Of a stretch of 64,000 bases of DNA, positions 8,630-17,167 are shown one piece after another (positions within the stretch are counted from its first letter, which is position 1; each line of letters opens with the position of its first letter). Origin of the DNA: Chimaeribacter arupi. GTDB lineage: Bacteria; Pseudomonadota; Gammaproteobacteria; Enterobacterales; Enterobacteriaceae. The notes below the pieces were generated by a model. It searched no databases, was not told the DNA's origin, and saw only the letters and a program-made list of their open reading frames with translations. The stretch spans positions 62,001 through 126,000 of the forward strand of contig NZ_PJZI01000006.1 in NCBI RefSeq assembly GCF_002858805.1, read 5' to 3'. The translations under genes and the position numbers were made by a program.

Positions 8630-9955
8630 TCAGCCCCGGCGTTTCACGTCCTGAACCTGCACGGCGGGGCGGTGTTTTACCCGGCCGGCGCAGGCTATCG
8701 CCAGGAGGGAAATCGCCACTGTGGCAAGCAGATACCACGCCACCGGTGCCCAGTCCCCATCATATTTTGCCAGCAGCCCGGTCGCGATAAGGGGCGCGGT
8801 GCCGCCTGCCAGCGCCGCACCCAACTGGTAGCCGAGCGTAATGCCGGTATAGCGGACATTGGCACTGAAGATTTCAGAGCAGAGCGTACCGAGCACCGCC
8901 GTCACCGGCGCCCAGAGAATGCCGAAGGCAATCACCGTCGCCAGGACGATCCCCCAGGTGGTGCCGGTGTCGAGCAGCATAAACCAGGGCACGATAAACA
9001 GGCCGAGCACAAACACACTGACCGCATACATCCGCCGGCGGCCCACTTTATCGGACAGCAGCCCCATCAGCGGGATCATGAACGTCGCCACCAGCGCCCC
9101 CAGGGTGACCGCCTCCAGCGCCTGCGATTTTTGGTAGGTGAGGGTGGTGGTGGCATAACTCACGACAAAGGTTGAGAAAATATAGAATGGCGCGGTTTCC
9201 ACCACTTTCAGCCCGGCGGCAATCAGCACTTCACGCCAGTGGTGTTTGAGGGTATCGCGCAGGGGCGCTTTGGCGACGTGGCCCGACTGTTTGATTTTCT
9301 TAAAGTCCGGGGTTTCATCAATCCCTTTACGGATCCACAGCCCCAGCAGAACCAGCACGGCACTCAACAGGAAAGGAATGCGCCAGCCCCAGGAGAGGAA
9401 CGCCTCTTCGCTGAACAGGGTCATCAGCGAGACGATGAAGGTGGCCATCAGCATCCCGATGGTCACGCCCGCCTGCGGGATGCTGCCGAAAAAGCCTTTG
9501 CGCTTCTCAGGTGCATACTCATAGGCCAGCAACAGCGCGCCGCCCCATTCACCGCCGATACCGATCCCCTGGATTATCCGCATCAGGATCAGCAGGGCGG
9601 GCGCCCACATGCCGATCATCTCATAAGTGGGCAACAACCCGATCATCACGGTGGCACCGCCCATCAATGACAGCGTCAGCACCAGCGTTTTCTTACGGCC
9701 AATCCGGTCGCCGATATGGGCGAAGATCACCCCGCCGATAGGGCGGATAAAGAACGTCAGGGAGAAGGAGAGATAGGAGAGGATAAGCCCGAGAACCGGG
9801 TCGACCATCGGGAAGAAAATCTTGTTAAACACCAGCGCTGCGGCGGTGCCGTACAGGAAATAATCGAACCATTCGATCGAGCTGCCCGTCAGGCTGGCAA
9901 TTAATACTTTCTTATTTTTTCGTAGAACCGCCGTGCTGCTTTCTTGGTGTGTCAT
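8630..9955 (-). CDS. MFS transporter, metabolite:H+ symporter family (ShiA/ProP-like)
   Basis: 441 residues with 12 predicted membrane segments. The N-terminal GSSIEWFDYFLYGTAAALVF and the loop GDRIGRKKTLV are typical of the metabolite:H+ symporter branch, whose members take up shikimate, alpha-ketoglutarate, proline/betaine and similar solutes. Its own substrate is not predictable. GGGGA lies upstream of the ATG. It converges on the aldo/keto reductase through a GC-rich hairpin region (8572-8606) lacking a T-run. No catabolic gene is in its transcription unit. Confidence 0.82.
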   Translation of the reverse strand: MTHQESSTAVLRKNKKVLIASLTGSSIEWFDYFLYGTAAALVFNKIFFPMVDPVLGLILSYLSFSLTFFIRPIGGVIFAHIGDRIGRKKTLVLTLSLMGGATVMIGLLPTYEMIGMWAPALLILMRIIQGIGIGGEWGGALLLAYEYAPEKRKGFFGSIPQAGVTIGMLMATFIVSLMTLFSEEAFLSWGWRIPFLLSAVLVLLGLWIRKGIDETPDFKKIKQSGHVAKAPLRDTLKHHWREVLIAAGLKVVETAPFYIFSTFVVSYATTTLTYQKSQALEAVTLGALVATFMIPLMGLLSDKVGRRRMYAVSVFVLGLFIVPWFMLLDTGTTWGIVLATVIAFGILWAPVTAVLGTLCSEIFSANVRYTGITLGYQLGAALAGGTAPLIATGLLAKYDGDWAPVAWYLLATVAISLLAIACAGRVKHRPAVQVQDVKRRG

Positions 9956-10315
9956 GACCTTTTCCCCGCCGCAATGATAAGTGAGCAGGTGTCACCCGGC
10001 ATGTTTCAGGTGCAACCTGTAAGATAAAAAAAGGTTGTTAATTTGTGAAGCAACTTAGGGGGTCTGGTTATTTTTGACAAGCCGACGCGGCCGCAAACTG
10101 GTCAGATCACGCTTAAATTACCAGCAACTTTTGCTTTGGAAGGGGGGTTATACGGAGAAAGATTTTGTATACCGCTTTACCGGCAGAATAATATGCAGGT
10201 GCAACCGCATGATTTTTGGATGTTTCTGGTTATTTCAAATTAATGACAAAAAGGATGCCGCCGGCCACACTCTTCGTGGAGGGCAGCGGGGCAGGGCGGA
10301 AGGCCGGTAAACGCG
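9956..10315. other. intergenic gap with GGTG-type repeats
   Basis: This 360-base gap lies upstream of the MFS gene. It holds CAGGT-gca-ACCTG (10007-10019), a second CAGGTGCAACC at 10196-10206, and GGTG-T-CACC near 9988. These may be operators for the carrier gene. I see no convincing coding sequence. Confidence 0.4.
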
Positions 10316-11212
10316 TCATTCAATGAACCGGGCGAGCTCTTCAGAGGTGCCGTTGGGGAAACTTTTTTTCAGGTAGGCAAGGAAGGCTGACACCCGCGCA
10401 CTCAATAACCGGCGTGAAGGGTAGAGTATCCAGAGCGCTGCTGCCGGCCCCGCGATGTCACCCCATTTCACCAGCCGCCCGGATGCCAGGTCGTTAAACA
10501 CCAGAGACAGCGGCAGGCAGGCAACGCCCGCATTCAGCCTGACGGCATCGCGCACCATGATCATCGATGAAAGCGACAGCACCGGCGTCACGGCCAGGGG
10601 GGTTGGCCCCTGCGGCGTGATGATCTCCCAGTGGGATGGCGGCCCGACCGGCCCGCGGATCACCACCGGCACAGGCTCCCCTTCCGCAGGCCGCGCCTGC
10701 CTGGGGCCGGCCACCACCACCTGCCGGTCATGCAGGAAAGTCCGGCCGATCAGGGTGGCATCCTCTTTGGGGTTGACCCGGATCACCAGGTCGTACCCCT
10801 CTTCGATCATATCGATTTCACGGTCTTCGGTGGTCACTTCCAGTTGTACCCCAGGGTAGTCCCGCATAAAGCCTGCGGCGAGTTTCCCCATCGCCACCTG
10901 CGCAAACAGCAGGGGTGCACTGATCCGCAACCGGCCCCGCGGGGTACTGCCGCCGGAGGCTATCGCCGAGGCGGCTTCCTCAAGCTCGGTCAGCAACTGC
11001 CCCGTCCGCCCGTACAGCGCCCGGCCCTCTTCCGTCAGCCGGAGCGTGCGCCCGCGCTCAAACAGCCGCACGCCCAGGCTGGCCTCTAATTCTGCGACGC
11101 GCCGTGACAGGGTCGCCTTGGGGCGCCCGGTGGCACGGGCCGCTTTACCAAACCCGCCATGCCGGGCGACGAGGTTGAAATCATTCAGTGCCGGAAGGTC
11201 CATCTGTTCCAC
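10316..11212 (-). CDS. LysR-family transcriptional regulator
   Basis: 298 residues. The N-terminal HTH reads GGFGKAARATGRPKATLSRRVAELEASLGVRLFERG, a clear LysR signature, followed by a periplasmic-binding-type effector domain. It is divergent from an NmrA-like gene across a 97-base gap holding ATAGC-G-GCTAT (11235-11245), a possible binding site. This gene pairing recurs widely, with the LysR protein controlling the neighbouring NAD(P)-binding enzyme. Effector unknown. Confidence 0.85.
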   Translation of the reverse strand: MEQMDLPALNDFNLVARHGGFGKAARATGRPKATLSRRVAELEASLGVRLFERGRTLRLTEEGRALYGRTGQLLTELEEAASAIASGGSTPRGRLRISAPLLFAQVAMGKLAAGFMRDYPGVQLEVTTEDREIDMIEEGYDLVIRVNPKEDATLIGRTFLHDRQVVVAGPRQARPAEGEPVPVVIRGPVGPPSHWEIITPQGPTPLAVTPVLSLSSMIMVRDAVRLNAGVACLPLSLVFNDLASGRLVKWGDIAGPAAALWILYPSRRLLSARVSAFLAYLKKSFPNGTSEELARFIE

Positions 11213-11309
11213 CTGTGAGACGTGATGTCTAACTATAGCGGCTATTCGCCTGTTTTTGGATCAGGGATACTCAGGGCGTCGATAGAGACAAACCTTCTGG
11301 AGAAATGCC

Positions 11310-12179
11310 ATGACTATCCTCGTAACAGGTGCAACAGGCCGCGTCGGCCGCCATGTGGTTGAACAGCTGATCAAACGCGGCGCGGCTGTCCGGGTGCTGA
11401 CCCGCGACCCGGCGAAAGCCCGCTTCCCGGCAGGGGTGGACGTCGTGCAGGGGGACCTGCTGGACATCACCGCGCTGCGTACCGCCTTCACCGGCGTCAG
11501 CGCGCTGTTTCTGCTTAATGCGGTCACGGGGGACGAATTCACCCAGGCGATCATCACCCTGAACATCGCGCATGAATGCGGCGTCCGGCGGGTCGTTTAC
11601 CTCTCGGTGCTGCATGCCGATCGTTTCGTGAATGTGCCCCACTTTGCGGTAAAAGCCGGTGCGGAGCGGATGCTTGCGCAAATGGGGTTCAGCGCCACCG
11701 TGCTGCGCCCGGCCTACTACATGGATAACGAGCAGATGATCAAGGACGTCATCCTCCGGCACGGTGTCTACCCGATGCCCATCGGCATGAAAGGCGTGGC
11801 GATGGTGGATGTCCGCGACATCGCGGAGGTGGCGGCGATTGCGCTGACCCGGCGTGCAGAGGCGCAGGGCGAACTTCCCTCTGAGGTCATTAACCTGGTG
11901 GGGCCGGATACCCTGACGGGGCCGGGCGTGGCCGCGATCTGGGCTGCGTTGCTGGGCCGTCCGGTGGCCTATGGCGGCGATGACCCCAGCGGGTTTGAAC
12001 AGAACCTGGCGACGTTTATGCCGCCGTGGATGGCCTATGAGATGCGCCTGATGGCCGGACGCTACGTCAGTGACGGGATGGTCCCGGAGGCGGGCGACGT
12101 CACGCGCCTGACCAGCCTGCTGGGCCGCCCGCTGCACAGCTACCGCGAGTATGCCGCCGGCATGGTGTCGGCGGGGTGA
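11310..12179 (+). CDS. NmrA/HSCARG-like NAD(P)-binding protein
   Basis: 289 residues of the atypical SDR/NmrA group. The nucleotide motif TGATGRVGRHV sits at residues 6-16, and a Rossmann fold runs to about 150 (ERMLAQMGFSATVLRPAYYMDN is typical). Members act as redox sensors or NADPH:quinone reductases (QorB-like); the classical YxxxK is absent, so dehydrogenase activity is doubtful. GGAG lies 9 bases before the ATG. It is the likely target of the divergent LysR regulator. Confidence 0.78.
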   Translation: MTILVTGATGRVGRHVVEQLIKRGAAVRVLTRDPAKARFPAGVDVVQGDLLDITALRTAFTGVSALFLLNAVTGDEFTQAIITLNIAHECGVRRVVYLSVLHADRFVNVPHFAVKAGAERMLAQMGFSATVLRPAYYMDNEQMIKDVILRHGVYPMPIGMKGVAMVDVRDIAEVAAIALTRRAEAQGELPSEVINLVGPDTLTGPGVAAIWAALLGRPVAYGGDDPSGFEQNLATFMPPWMAYEMRLMAGRYVSDGMVPEAGDVTRLTSLLGRPLHSYREYAAGMVSAG

Positions 12180-12280
12180 GCTGTCAGGGATGCGGCCCGT
12201 CAGCGCCATACCGCCGGGCCGCGGGCCGGCGACGTGCCGGTCACGTCTGCCGCGGTGGGGATCATGCGCGTGGCGCGGCG

Positions 12281-12700
12281 TTACCTTTTTTCCGCCAGCA
12301 GGGTCTGCAGCAGCGTGACCAACTCCTGTTGCTGTGATGTGTTAAGCCGGGTAAGAAAGGCCGCATCCACCGCGTCCGCCACCGGGCGCGCCTGCTCAAG
12401 CACGGCAGCCCCTTTTGGCGTCAGGGTAATCAGGCGGCGACGCCGGTCAGTCTCCCCCGGCGCGCGGTTGACCAGCCCTTTTTTCTCCATCCTGACCAGC
12501 AGCTCGGCCAGCGTGGCTTTGGTCATCAGCGCATCCCCCATTAATTCCATCTGCTCAATCGCCGGTTTTTCCGCCACCGCACACAGCACCGAATATTGCT
12601 GCTTGGTCAGCTCAGGCAGGGATTTTTGCCATAGCGCGGTATGCTCCTGAAAAAGCTGCCGCATCAGGTGAAAGGGGATATTGCCAAGGTGATTTTTCAT
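12281..12700 (-). CDS. MarR-family regulator of the hydroxyarylic acid decarboxylase genes
   Basis: 139 residues with the MarR winged HTH (DALMTKATLAELLVRMEKKGLV; wing GETDRRRRLITLTPKG). It is divergent from the UbiD-type decarboxylase genes, and the gap contains two related palindromes. MarR proteins of this kind commonly repress aromatic acid detoxification genes and release DNA when the phenolic acid binds. That role is inferred here. Confidence 0.82.
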   Translation of the reverse strand: MKNHLGNIPFHLMRQLFQEHTALWQKSLPELTKQQYSVLCAVAEKPAIEQMELMGDALMTKATLAELLVRMEKKGLVNRAPGETDRRRRLITLTPKGAAVLEQARPVADAVDAAFLTRLNTSQQQELVTLLQTLLAEKR

Positions 12701-12790
12701 GTAGGGATACCGGTGCCGGCCTGTAAAAGCGCAAGAATACCCTATTCCGCCAGCCCACCGGAACTACCACGCCCGATACCCGTTTAAACA

Positions 12791-12802
12791 TTCGTGCACG
12801 AA
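12791..12802. promoter_or_regulatory. MarR operator, site 1
   Basis: Perfect 12-base palindrome TTCGTGCACGAA between the divergent MarR and decarboxylase genes. It shares its TTCG/CGAA arms with site 2. Confidence 0.6.
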
Positions 12803-12859
12803 CTTTTTTAGCGGCCTGATATTGTCAGCGGCGCAATTCGGCGTTAGGTTATTTATATA

Positions 12860-12873
12860 GTTCGCACACGAAC
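12860..12873. promoter_or_regulatory. MarR operator, site 2
   Basis: GTTCG-CACA-CGAAC, a 14-base palindrome with the same arms as site 1, centred 70 bases from it and nearer the decarboxylase start. Confidence 0.6.
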
Positions 12874-12946
12874 ATATTGGCTCCACGGTTCCGCACGCGT
12901 TGCGCGTGCCCCTTTCATCGCCATGCGCCAGACAGGAGGTATCACC

Positions 12947-14374
12947 ATGGCATTTGATGATTTACGTAGTTTTCTCAAGGCACTGGACGAGCAAGGGCAG
13001 TTGTTGCATATCGATGAAGAAGTCAACGCCGAGCCGGACATCGCCGCCGCCGCCAACGCCACCGGCCGCATTGGTGAAGGGGCCCCGGCCCTTTCGTTTA
13101 CCCGCATCAAAGGGTTTCACCATGCCCATGTGGTGATGAACACGCTCGGCTCGTGGCAAAACCATGCGATTGCGCTTGGTCTGCCGCCCAATACGCCGGT
13201 GAAACAGCAGGTGGATGAGTTCATTCGCCGCTGGGATCATTTCCCCGTTGCGCCTGAGCGCCGCGACAACCCCGGCTGGGCAGAAAACAGCGTAGACGGC
13301 GAGGAGATTAACCTGTTCGACATCCTGCCGCTGTTCCGGCTTAACGACGGCGACGGCGGGTTTTATCTGGATAAGGCCTGTGTGGTGTCCCGCGACCCGC
13401 TGGACCCTGACCATTTCGGCAAGCAGAACGTCGGCATTTACCGCATGGAGGTCAAAGGCAAACGCAAACTTGGCCTGCAACCGGTACCGATGCATGACAT
13501 CGCGCTGCACCTGCATAAAGCGGAAGAGCGGGGCGAGGATTTGCCAATCGCCATTACGCTCGGCAACGACCCAATCATTACCCTGATGGGTGCCACGCCG
13601 CTGAAATATGATCAGTCAGAATATGAGATGGCCGGTGCGTTGCGTGAAAGTGCCTATCCGATCGCCACGGCACCGCTGACCGGCTTCGACGTGCCCTGGG
13701 GGTCAGAGGTGATTCTGGAAGGGGTGATCGAAGGGCGCAAGCGTGAAATTGAAGGCCCCTTTGGTGAATTTACCGGCCATTATTCCGGCGGCCGCAATAT
13801 GACGGTGGTGCGCATCGATAAGGTTTCCTACCGCACCAAACCGATTTTTGAGTCGCTCTACCTCGGTATGCCCTGGACGGAGATCGACTACCTGATTGGC
13901 CCGGCCACGTGTGTGCCGCTCTACCAGCAGCTGAAAGCGGAATTCCCTGAAGTGCAGGCGGTGAATGCGATGTACACGCATGGCCTGCTGGCGATTATCT
14001 CCACCAAAAAACGTTATGGCGGCTTCGCGCGCGCCGTGGGGTTACGCGCGATGACCACCCCGCATGGGCTGGGCTACGTGAAAATGGTGATCATGGTGGA
14101 TGAGGATGTCGACCCGTTCGACCTGCCGCAGGTGATGTGGGCGCTCTCTTCCAAAGTGAACCCCGCCGGCGATCTGGTGCAGTTGCCCAATATGTCGGTA
14201 CTGGAACTTGACCCCGGCTCCAGCCCGGCAGGGATTACCGACAAACTGATTATTGATGCCACTACGCCTGTTTCACCGGATAACCGCGGCCACTACAGCC
14301 AGCCGGTCAAAGATCTTCCCGAAACCGCGCAGTGGGCAGAGAAACTCACCGCCATGCTGGCTAACCGCAAATAA
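12947..14374 (+). CDS. non-oxidative hydroxyarylic acid decarboxylase subunit C (UbiD family)
   Basis: 475 residues, the usual length of BsdC/ShdC/EcdC proteins. These decarboxylate 4-hydroxybenzoate, vanillate or related acids with prenylated FMN. The UbiD core is visible: PIATAPLTGFDVPWGSE and GPFGEFTGHYSGG, the latter carrying the prFMN-site glutamate. AGGAGG lies 8 bases before the ATG chosen (MAFDDL); an earlier in-frame ATG is excluded because that ribosome site lies after it. Subunit D follows 10 bases downstream. The flavin prenyltransferase partner (subunit B, UbiX/Pad1 family) is not in this window. Confidence 0.88.
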   Translation: MAFDDLRSFLKALDEQGQLLHIDEEVNAEPDIAAAANATGRIGEGAPALSFTRIKGFHHAHVVMNTLGSWQNHAIALGLPPNTPVKQQVDEFIRRWDHFPVAPERRDNPGWAENSVDGEEINLFDILPLFRLNDGDGGFYLDKACVVSRDPLDPDHFGKQNVGIYRMEVKGKRKLGLQPVPMHDIALHLHKAEERGEDLPIAITLGNDPIITLMGATPLKYDQSEYEMAGALRESAYPIATAPLTGFDVPWGSEVILEGVIEGRKREIEGPFGEFTGHYSGGRNMTVVRIDKVSYRTKPIFESLYLGMPWTEIDYLIGPATCVPLYQQLKAEFPEVQAVNAMYTHGLLAIISTKKRYGGFARAVGLRAMTTPHGLGYVKMVIMVDEDVDPFDLPQVMWALSSKVNPAGDLVQLPNMSVLELDPGSSPAGITDKLIIDATTPVSPDNRGHYSQPVKDLPETAQWAEKLTAMLANRK

Positions 14375-14384
14375 GGAGACGCAG

Positions 14385-14618
14385 ATGATTTGCCCCCGCT
14401 GTGCCGATGCGCACATTGACACCCTGGCCACCTCGCCGGTTAACCATGTCTGGACGGTGTACCAATGCCAACGCTGCCTCTATACCTGGCGCGACACCGA
14501 ACCGGCCCGCCGCACAGAGCGCGAACACTATCCCGAGGCCTTCCGCATGACCCAGCAAGACATCGATGACGCGCCGGAAGTGCCTGCCATCCCGCCGCTG
14601 CTGGCCCCCCGCGGGTAA
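14385..14618 (+). CDS. non-oxidative hydroxyarylic acid decarboxylase subunit D
   Basis: A 77-residue protein matching the small D subunit of the bsdBCD-type decarboxylases. It has two CxxC pairs (MICPRCAD and YQCQRCLYTW) forming a small zinc-ribbon-like module, and the WRDTEPARRTEREHYPEAFR segment typical of the family. The subunit is needed for full activity in characterised systems, but its mechanism is not settled. AAGGAG precedes the ATG, 10 bases after the stop of subunit C, so the two are surely cotranscribed. Confidence 0.85.
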   Translation: MICPRCADAHIDTLATSPVNHVWTVYQCQRCLYTWRDTEPARRTEREHYPEAFRMTQQDIDDAPEVPAIPPLLAPRG

Positions 14619-14654
14619 TGCCGGGGGGAACGGGGAGGCTGCCCCAGCCTGGGC

Positions 14655-15602
14655 TTAGCTGCCTGGGCTGACGCCAGCAGCCTGCCCACTCTGTACCGGC
14701 CGGAAAAACCGGGCCAGCGCTTCCGCCAGGGCCTCAGGTTGCTCATCCGGGATGAAATGGCCGCTGTGGCTGATCGTGATGCCGGTAACGTCATCCGCAA
14801 ACCGGCGCAGCGGCACGGCCATATCAGGAATGGAGCCCTGATCGGCGCTGACGGCAAGCAGCGGCAACGTCAGTTTGCCCTGTTCGCACAGTGCCCGGTT
14901 TTGCGCCGCGGAGACGCTCACCTCCCGGTAGGGGGCCAGCCCGGCCCGCAGTGCGCCGTTCTGTTTTAACAACCGCACATACTCTGCCATATCGGCATCA
15001 CTGAAGGCCATGGGGCTTGCGGTTTTTCGCCGCAGGAACCAGTCCAGATAAATCTCTTCCCGCCCCGTGATTAATGCTTCGGGCAGATCCGGCAATAAAT
15101 GGAACGCGAAATGCCAGGTTTTCCAGGCGTTGTCCGGGGTGGCCGGCAACGCGTCGGGCAGGGTAATGCCTGGGATGCCTGCATCAAGCAGCGCCAGTTT
15201 GATGACCTGCGGGCTATAACGCAGGGCATACGGCCAGGCCACCCAGGCACCCACATCATGGGCTGCGAGATAGTAGCGCCCCCTCTCCAGTGTGTGCATC
15301 AGCCCCTGCACTTTCGCGGCCAGGGCAAGGGTGTCGTAACCGGATTGCGGCTTGTCAGAGTCGCCCTGGCCGGGCAGGTCTGGCGCAATGATGTGGTAAC
15401 GATCGGCCAGCCGGGCCATCACTTTATGCCAGGCGTACCCACTTTGCGGGAAGCCGGCCAGCAGCAGCAAGGTTTCACCCTGCGGGTTGCCGCCTCTGAC
15501 GTAGTGCAGGCGGACACCCTCTACCGTCGCGTAATAATGGGCAAAACCAGGCAGGCCGGCCACCGGTTGTGACCAGGGTTGTGTAATGACTGGGTCAGAC
15601 AT
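14655..15602 (-). CDS. alpha/beta hydrolase, epoxide hydrolase-like
   Basis: 315 residues. The fold is evident from LLLLAGFPQSGYAWH, the nucleophile elbow AAHDVGAWVA (Asp nucleophile, HDxG pattern) and the catalytic His in SHSGHFIPDEQPEAL. This is the epoxide hydrolase/haloacetate dehalogenase subgroup. An ATG 12 bases upstream is rejected because it overlaps the GGAGG that serves the ATG used here (MSDPV). It lies just downstream of a TetR gene in the same direction and has its own copy of the putative TetR operator, so it is likely the regulated target. Confidence 0.83.
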   Translation of the reverse strand: MSDPVITQPWSQPVAGLPGFAHYYATVEGVRLHYVRGGNPQGETLLLLAGFPQSGYAWHKVMARLADRYHIIAPDLPGQGDSDKPQSGYDTLALAAKVQGLMHTLERGRYYLAAHDVGAWVAWPYALRYSPQVIKLALLDAGIPGITLPDALPATPDNAWKTWHFAFHLLPDLPEALITGREEIYLDWFLRRKTASPMAFSDADMAEYVRLLKQNGALRAGLAPYREVSVSAAQNRALCEQGKLTLPLLAVSADQGSIPDMAVPLRRFADDVTGITISHSGHFIPDEQPEALAEALARFFRPVQSGQAAGVSPGS

Positions 15603-15619
15603 GTAAACCTCCAATAATT

Positions 15620-15637
15620 AGGAAATGGTCATTTCCT
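15620..15637. promoter_or_regulatory. TetR-type operator upstream of the hydrolase gene
   Basis: Perfect inverted repeat AGGAAATG-gt-CATTTCCT just before the ribosome binding site of the hydrolase. It shares the TTAGGAA/TTCCT arms with the palindrome in front of the tetR gene. Confidence 0.6.
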
Positions 15638-15653
15638 TATTGAGCAAAAAATT

Positions 15654-16271
15654 TTACCCGAGCAGGGTGAGGGCAGTGGCGATCAGCTGTTCGTGTGCCG
15701 GCAATTCCCCGGTTTTCCCTGCCACACGCATACCCAGTACCAGGCACAGCAGCACGCCGCTCAGTGCGTTCGCATCATGGCGCGGATTCACCGAGCCATC
15801 CTGCCGGCCCTGTTCAATCAGGTGCTGGAGAGAGTGCAGGTTACGTGTCAGGGCAGCCTGCACCAGCGCTGAAAGTTCGGCATCCAGGTGCTGTAATTCG
15901 ACGGCACTGCCGACCACCAGGCAGCCGCGCCGCCCTTCGATACCACTGGCAGACTCCAGGTAGAAGCGCAGCAGTTCGGCAATTTTTGCCCGGCCGTCAG
16001 GCTGATGTGCCAGCCGCTTGCTGAGCGCCTTATTGCGCAGCGAGGTATAACGCGCAAAGACCTGCAGGAACAGACCGCGTTTATCGTGGAACGCTTTGTA
16101 GATACTGCCCACCGTGAGCTGCATGGCCGCACTCAGATCGCTGACCGAGGCACCGTGATAACCCTTTTCACGGAACACCAGCATGGCAAGGTCCAGCGCG
16201 GTCTCGCGATCAAATTCTCGTGGGCGGCCACGTTCACGTGTTCCAGAATGTTTTTCAGGCATGATGTTCAT
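15654..16271 (-). CDS. TetR-family transcriptional regulator
   Basis: 205 residues. The N-terminal HTH of the TetR family is clear (LAMLVFREKGYHGASVSDLSAAM then VGSIYKAFHDKRGLFLQVF); the ligand domain is variable, as expected. Two starts are possible (MNIMPEK, or MPEK 9 bases on); neither has a strong ribosome site. The 28-base palindrome touching the first start codon, and its relative before the hydrolase gene, imply control of both genes by this protein. Confidence 0.85.
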   Translation of the reverse strand: MNIMPEKHSGTRERGRPREFDRETALDLAMLVFREKGYHGASVSDLSAAMQLTVGSIYKAFHDKRGLFLQVFARYTSLRNKALSKRLAHQPDGRAKIAELLRFYLESASGIEGRRGCLVVGSAVELQHLDAELSALVQAALTRNLHSLQHLIEQGRQDGSVNPRHDANALSGVLLCLVLGMRVAGKTGELPAHEQLIATALTLLG

Positions 16272-16299
16272 TATTTAGGAAACGATCGATTCCTAAATA
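16272..16299. promoter_or_regulatory. autoregulatory TetR operator
   Basis: A 28-base near-perfect palindrome: arms TATTTAGGAA and TTCCTAAATA around ACGATCGA, one mismatched pair. It abuts the tetR start codon. Confidence 0.65.
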
Positions 16300-16528
16300 C
16301 TTACACAGAGTGGCCAAAATGAAAAGGGGGCGTTTCAGGCTGAAGGCAGAAGAAAGGTTGAAAACGACACCGCAAAACCGCCGGTGAGCCGACCGCAATT
16401 CTTTCCAATACCACGGGGGGGCGAGATGGTTTATTGAAAGCCTGGTTACCCACAAAGGAAGGACACCGCATGTTTACTCCGCTTTTTTGGCCTGTCACCG
16501 GCTTATCTCATCTTAACGGTGTCATCCT

Positions 16529-17167
16529 ATGATGCCGTTCTCAAATGGTTTTTTGCTGAGCCTGTCGCTGTGCCTGGATATTGGGATTGCCAATATTGCC
16601 ATGATCACGCTTGCCATGCAGCGGGGGTATTTCTATGGGTTCTGGCTGGGGATCGGCACGTGCGTCGGTGATTTGGCCTATGCATTACTGGCGTTGGCGG
16701 GGATGGCCGTACTGTTGCAGTACGAGGCTGTGCGGTGGATGCTGTGGGTAGGCGGGGGCGCGCTGCTGGTGTGGTTCGCGGTCAAAATGATCGTCGCGGC
16801 GTTCCAAAAAGCCGCTGAGCTGACGATAAACGAACCGCATCATTCCCGCTCATTGTTCCGTGAGTTCGGGCGCGGGATATTTCTCGCCATGTCATCGCCC
16901 AGCGCCATCCTGTGGTTTGCCACGGCAGGCGGGGCCCTCATCTCGCGGATGGGGCAGCACAGCATCACGGCGTCGTCCTGGTTTCTGAGCGGCTTTTTCT
17001 TTGCCGGCGTGTGCTGGACTTGCGTGATATGCCTGGCAGGCAGCGTTGGCGGTAAGTTTCTGGGGCCACGCTTACTTCACTATTCGTATATCGCGTCAGC
17101 GGTGATCTTCAGCTACTTTGCCGTTTACGTGATTGTGTCCGGGTACCGGGAATTCATTATCACCTGA
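16529..17167 (+). CDS. LysE-family translocator
   Basis: A 212-residue inner-membrane protein with about six hydrophobic segments. The N-terminal pattern (SLCLDIGIANIAMITLAMQRG, then GFWLGIGTCVGDLAYALLALAG) is that of the LysE/RhtB exporters, which expel amino acids or related metabolites by proton exchange. Substrate unknown. Its last 8 bases overlap the 3' end of a convergent AraC-family gene. No clear ribosome site precedes the tandem ATG ATG. Confidence 0.8.
   Translation: MMPFSNGFLLSLSLCLDIGIANIAMITLAMQRGYFYGFWLGIGTCVGDLAYALLALAGMAVLLQYEAVRWMLWVGGGALLVWFAVKMIVAAFQKAAELTINEPHHSRSLFREFGRGIFLAMSSPSAILWFATAGGALISRMGQHSITASSWFLSGFFFAGVCWTCVICLAGSVGGKFLGPRLLHYSYIASAVIFSYFAVYVIVSGYREFIIT

Noticed and set aside
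10074-10310. A 78-codon frame in the gap before the MFS gene
   Set aside because: No ribosome site, odd Arg/Cys-rich composition and repeats that look like regulatory DNA.
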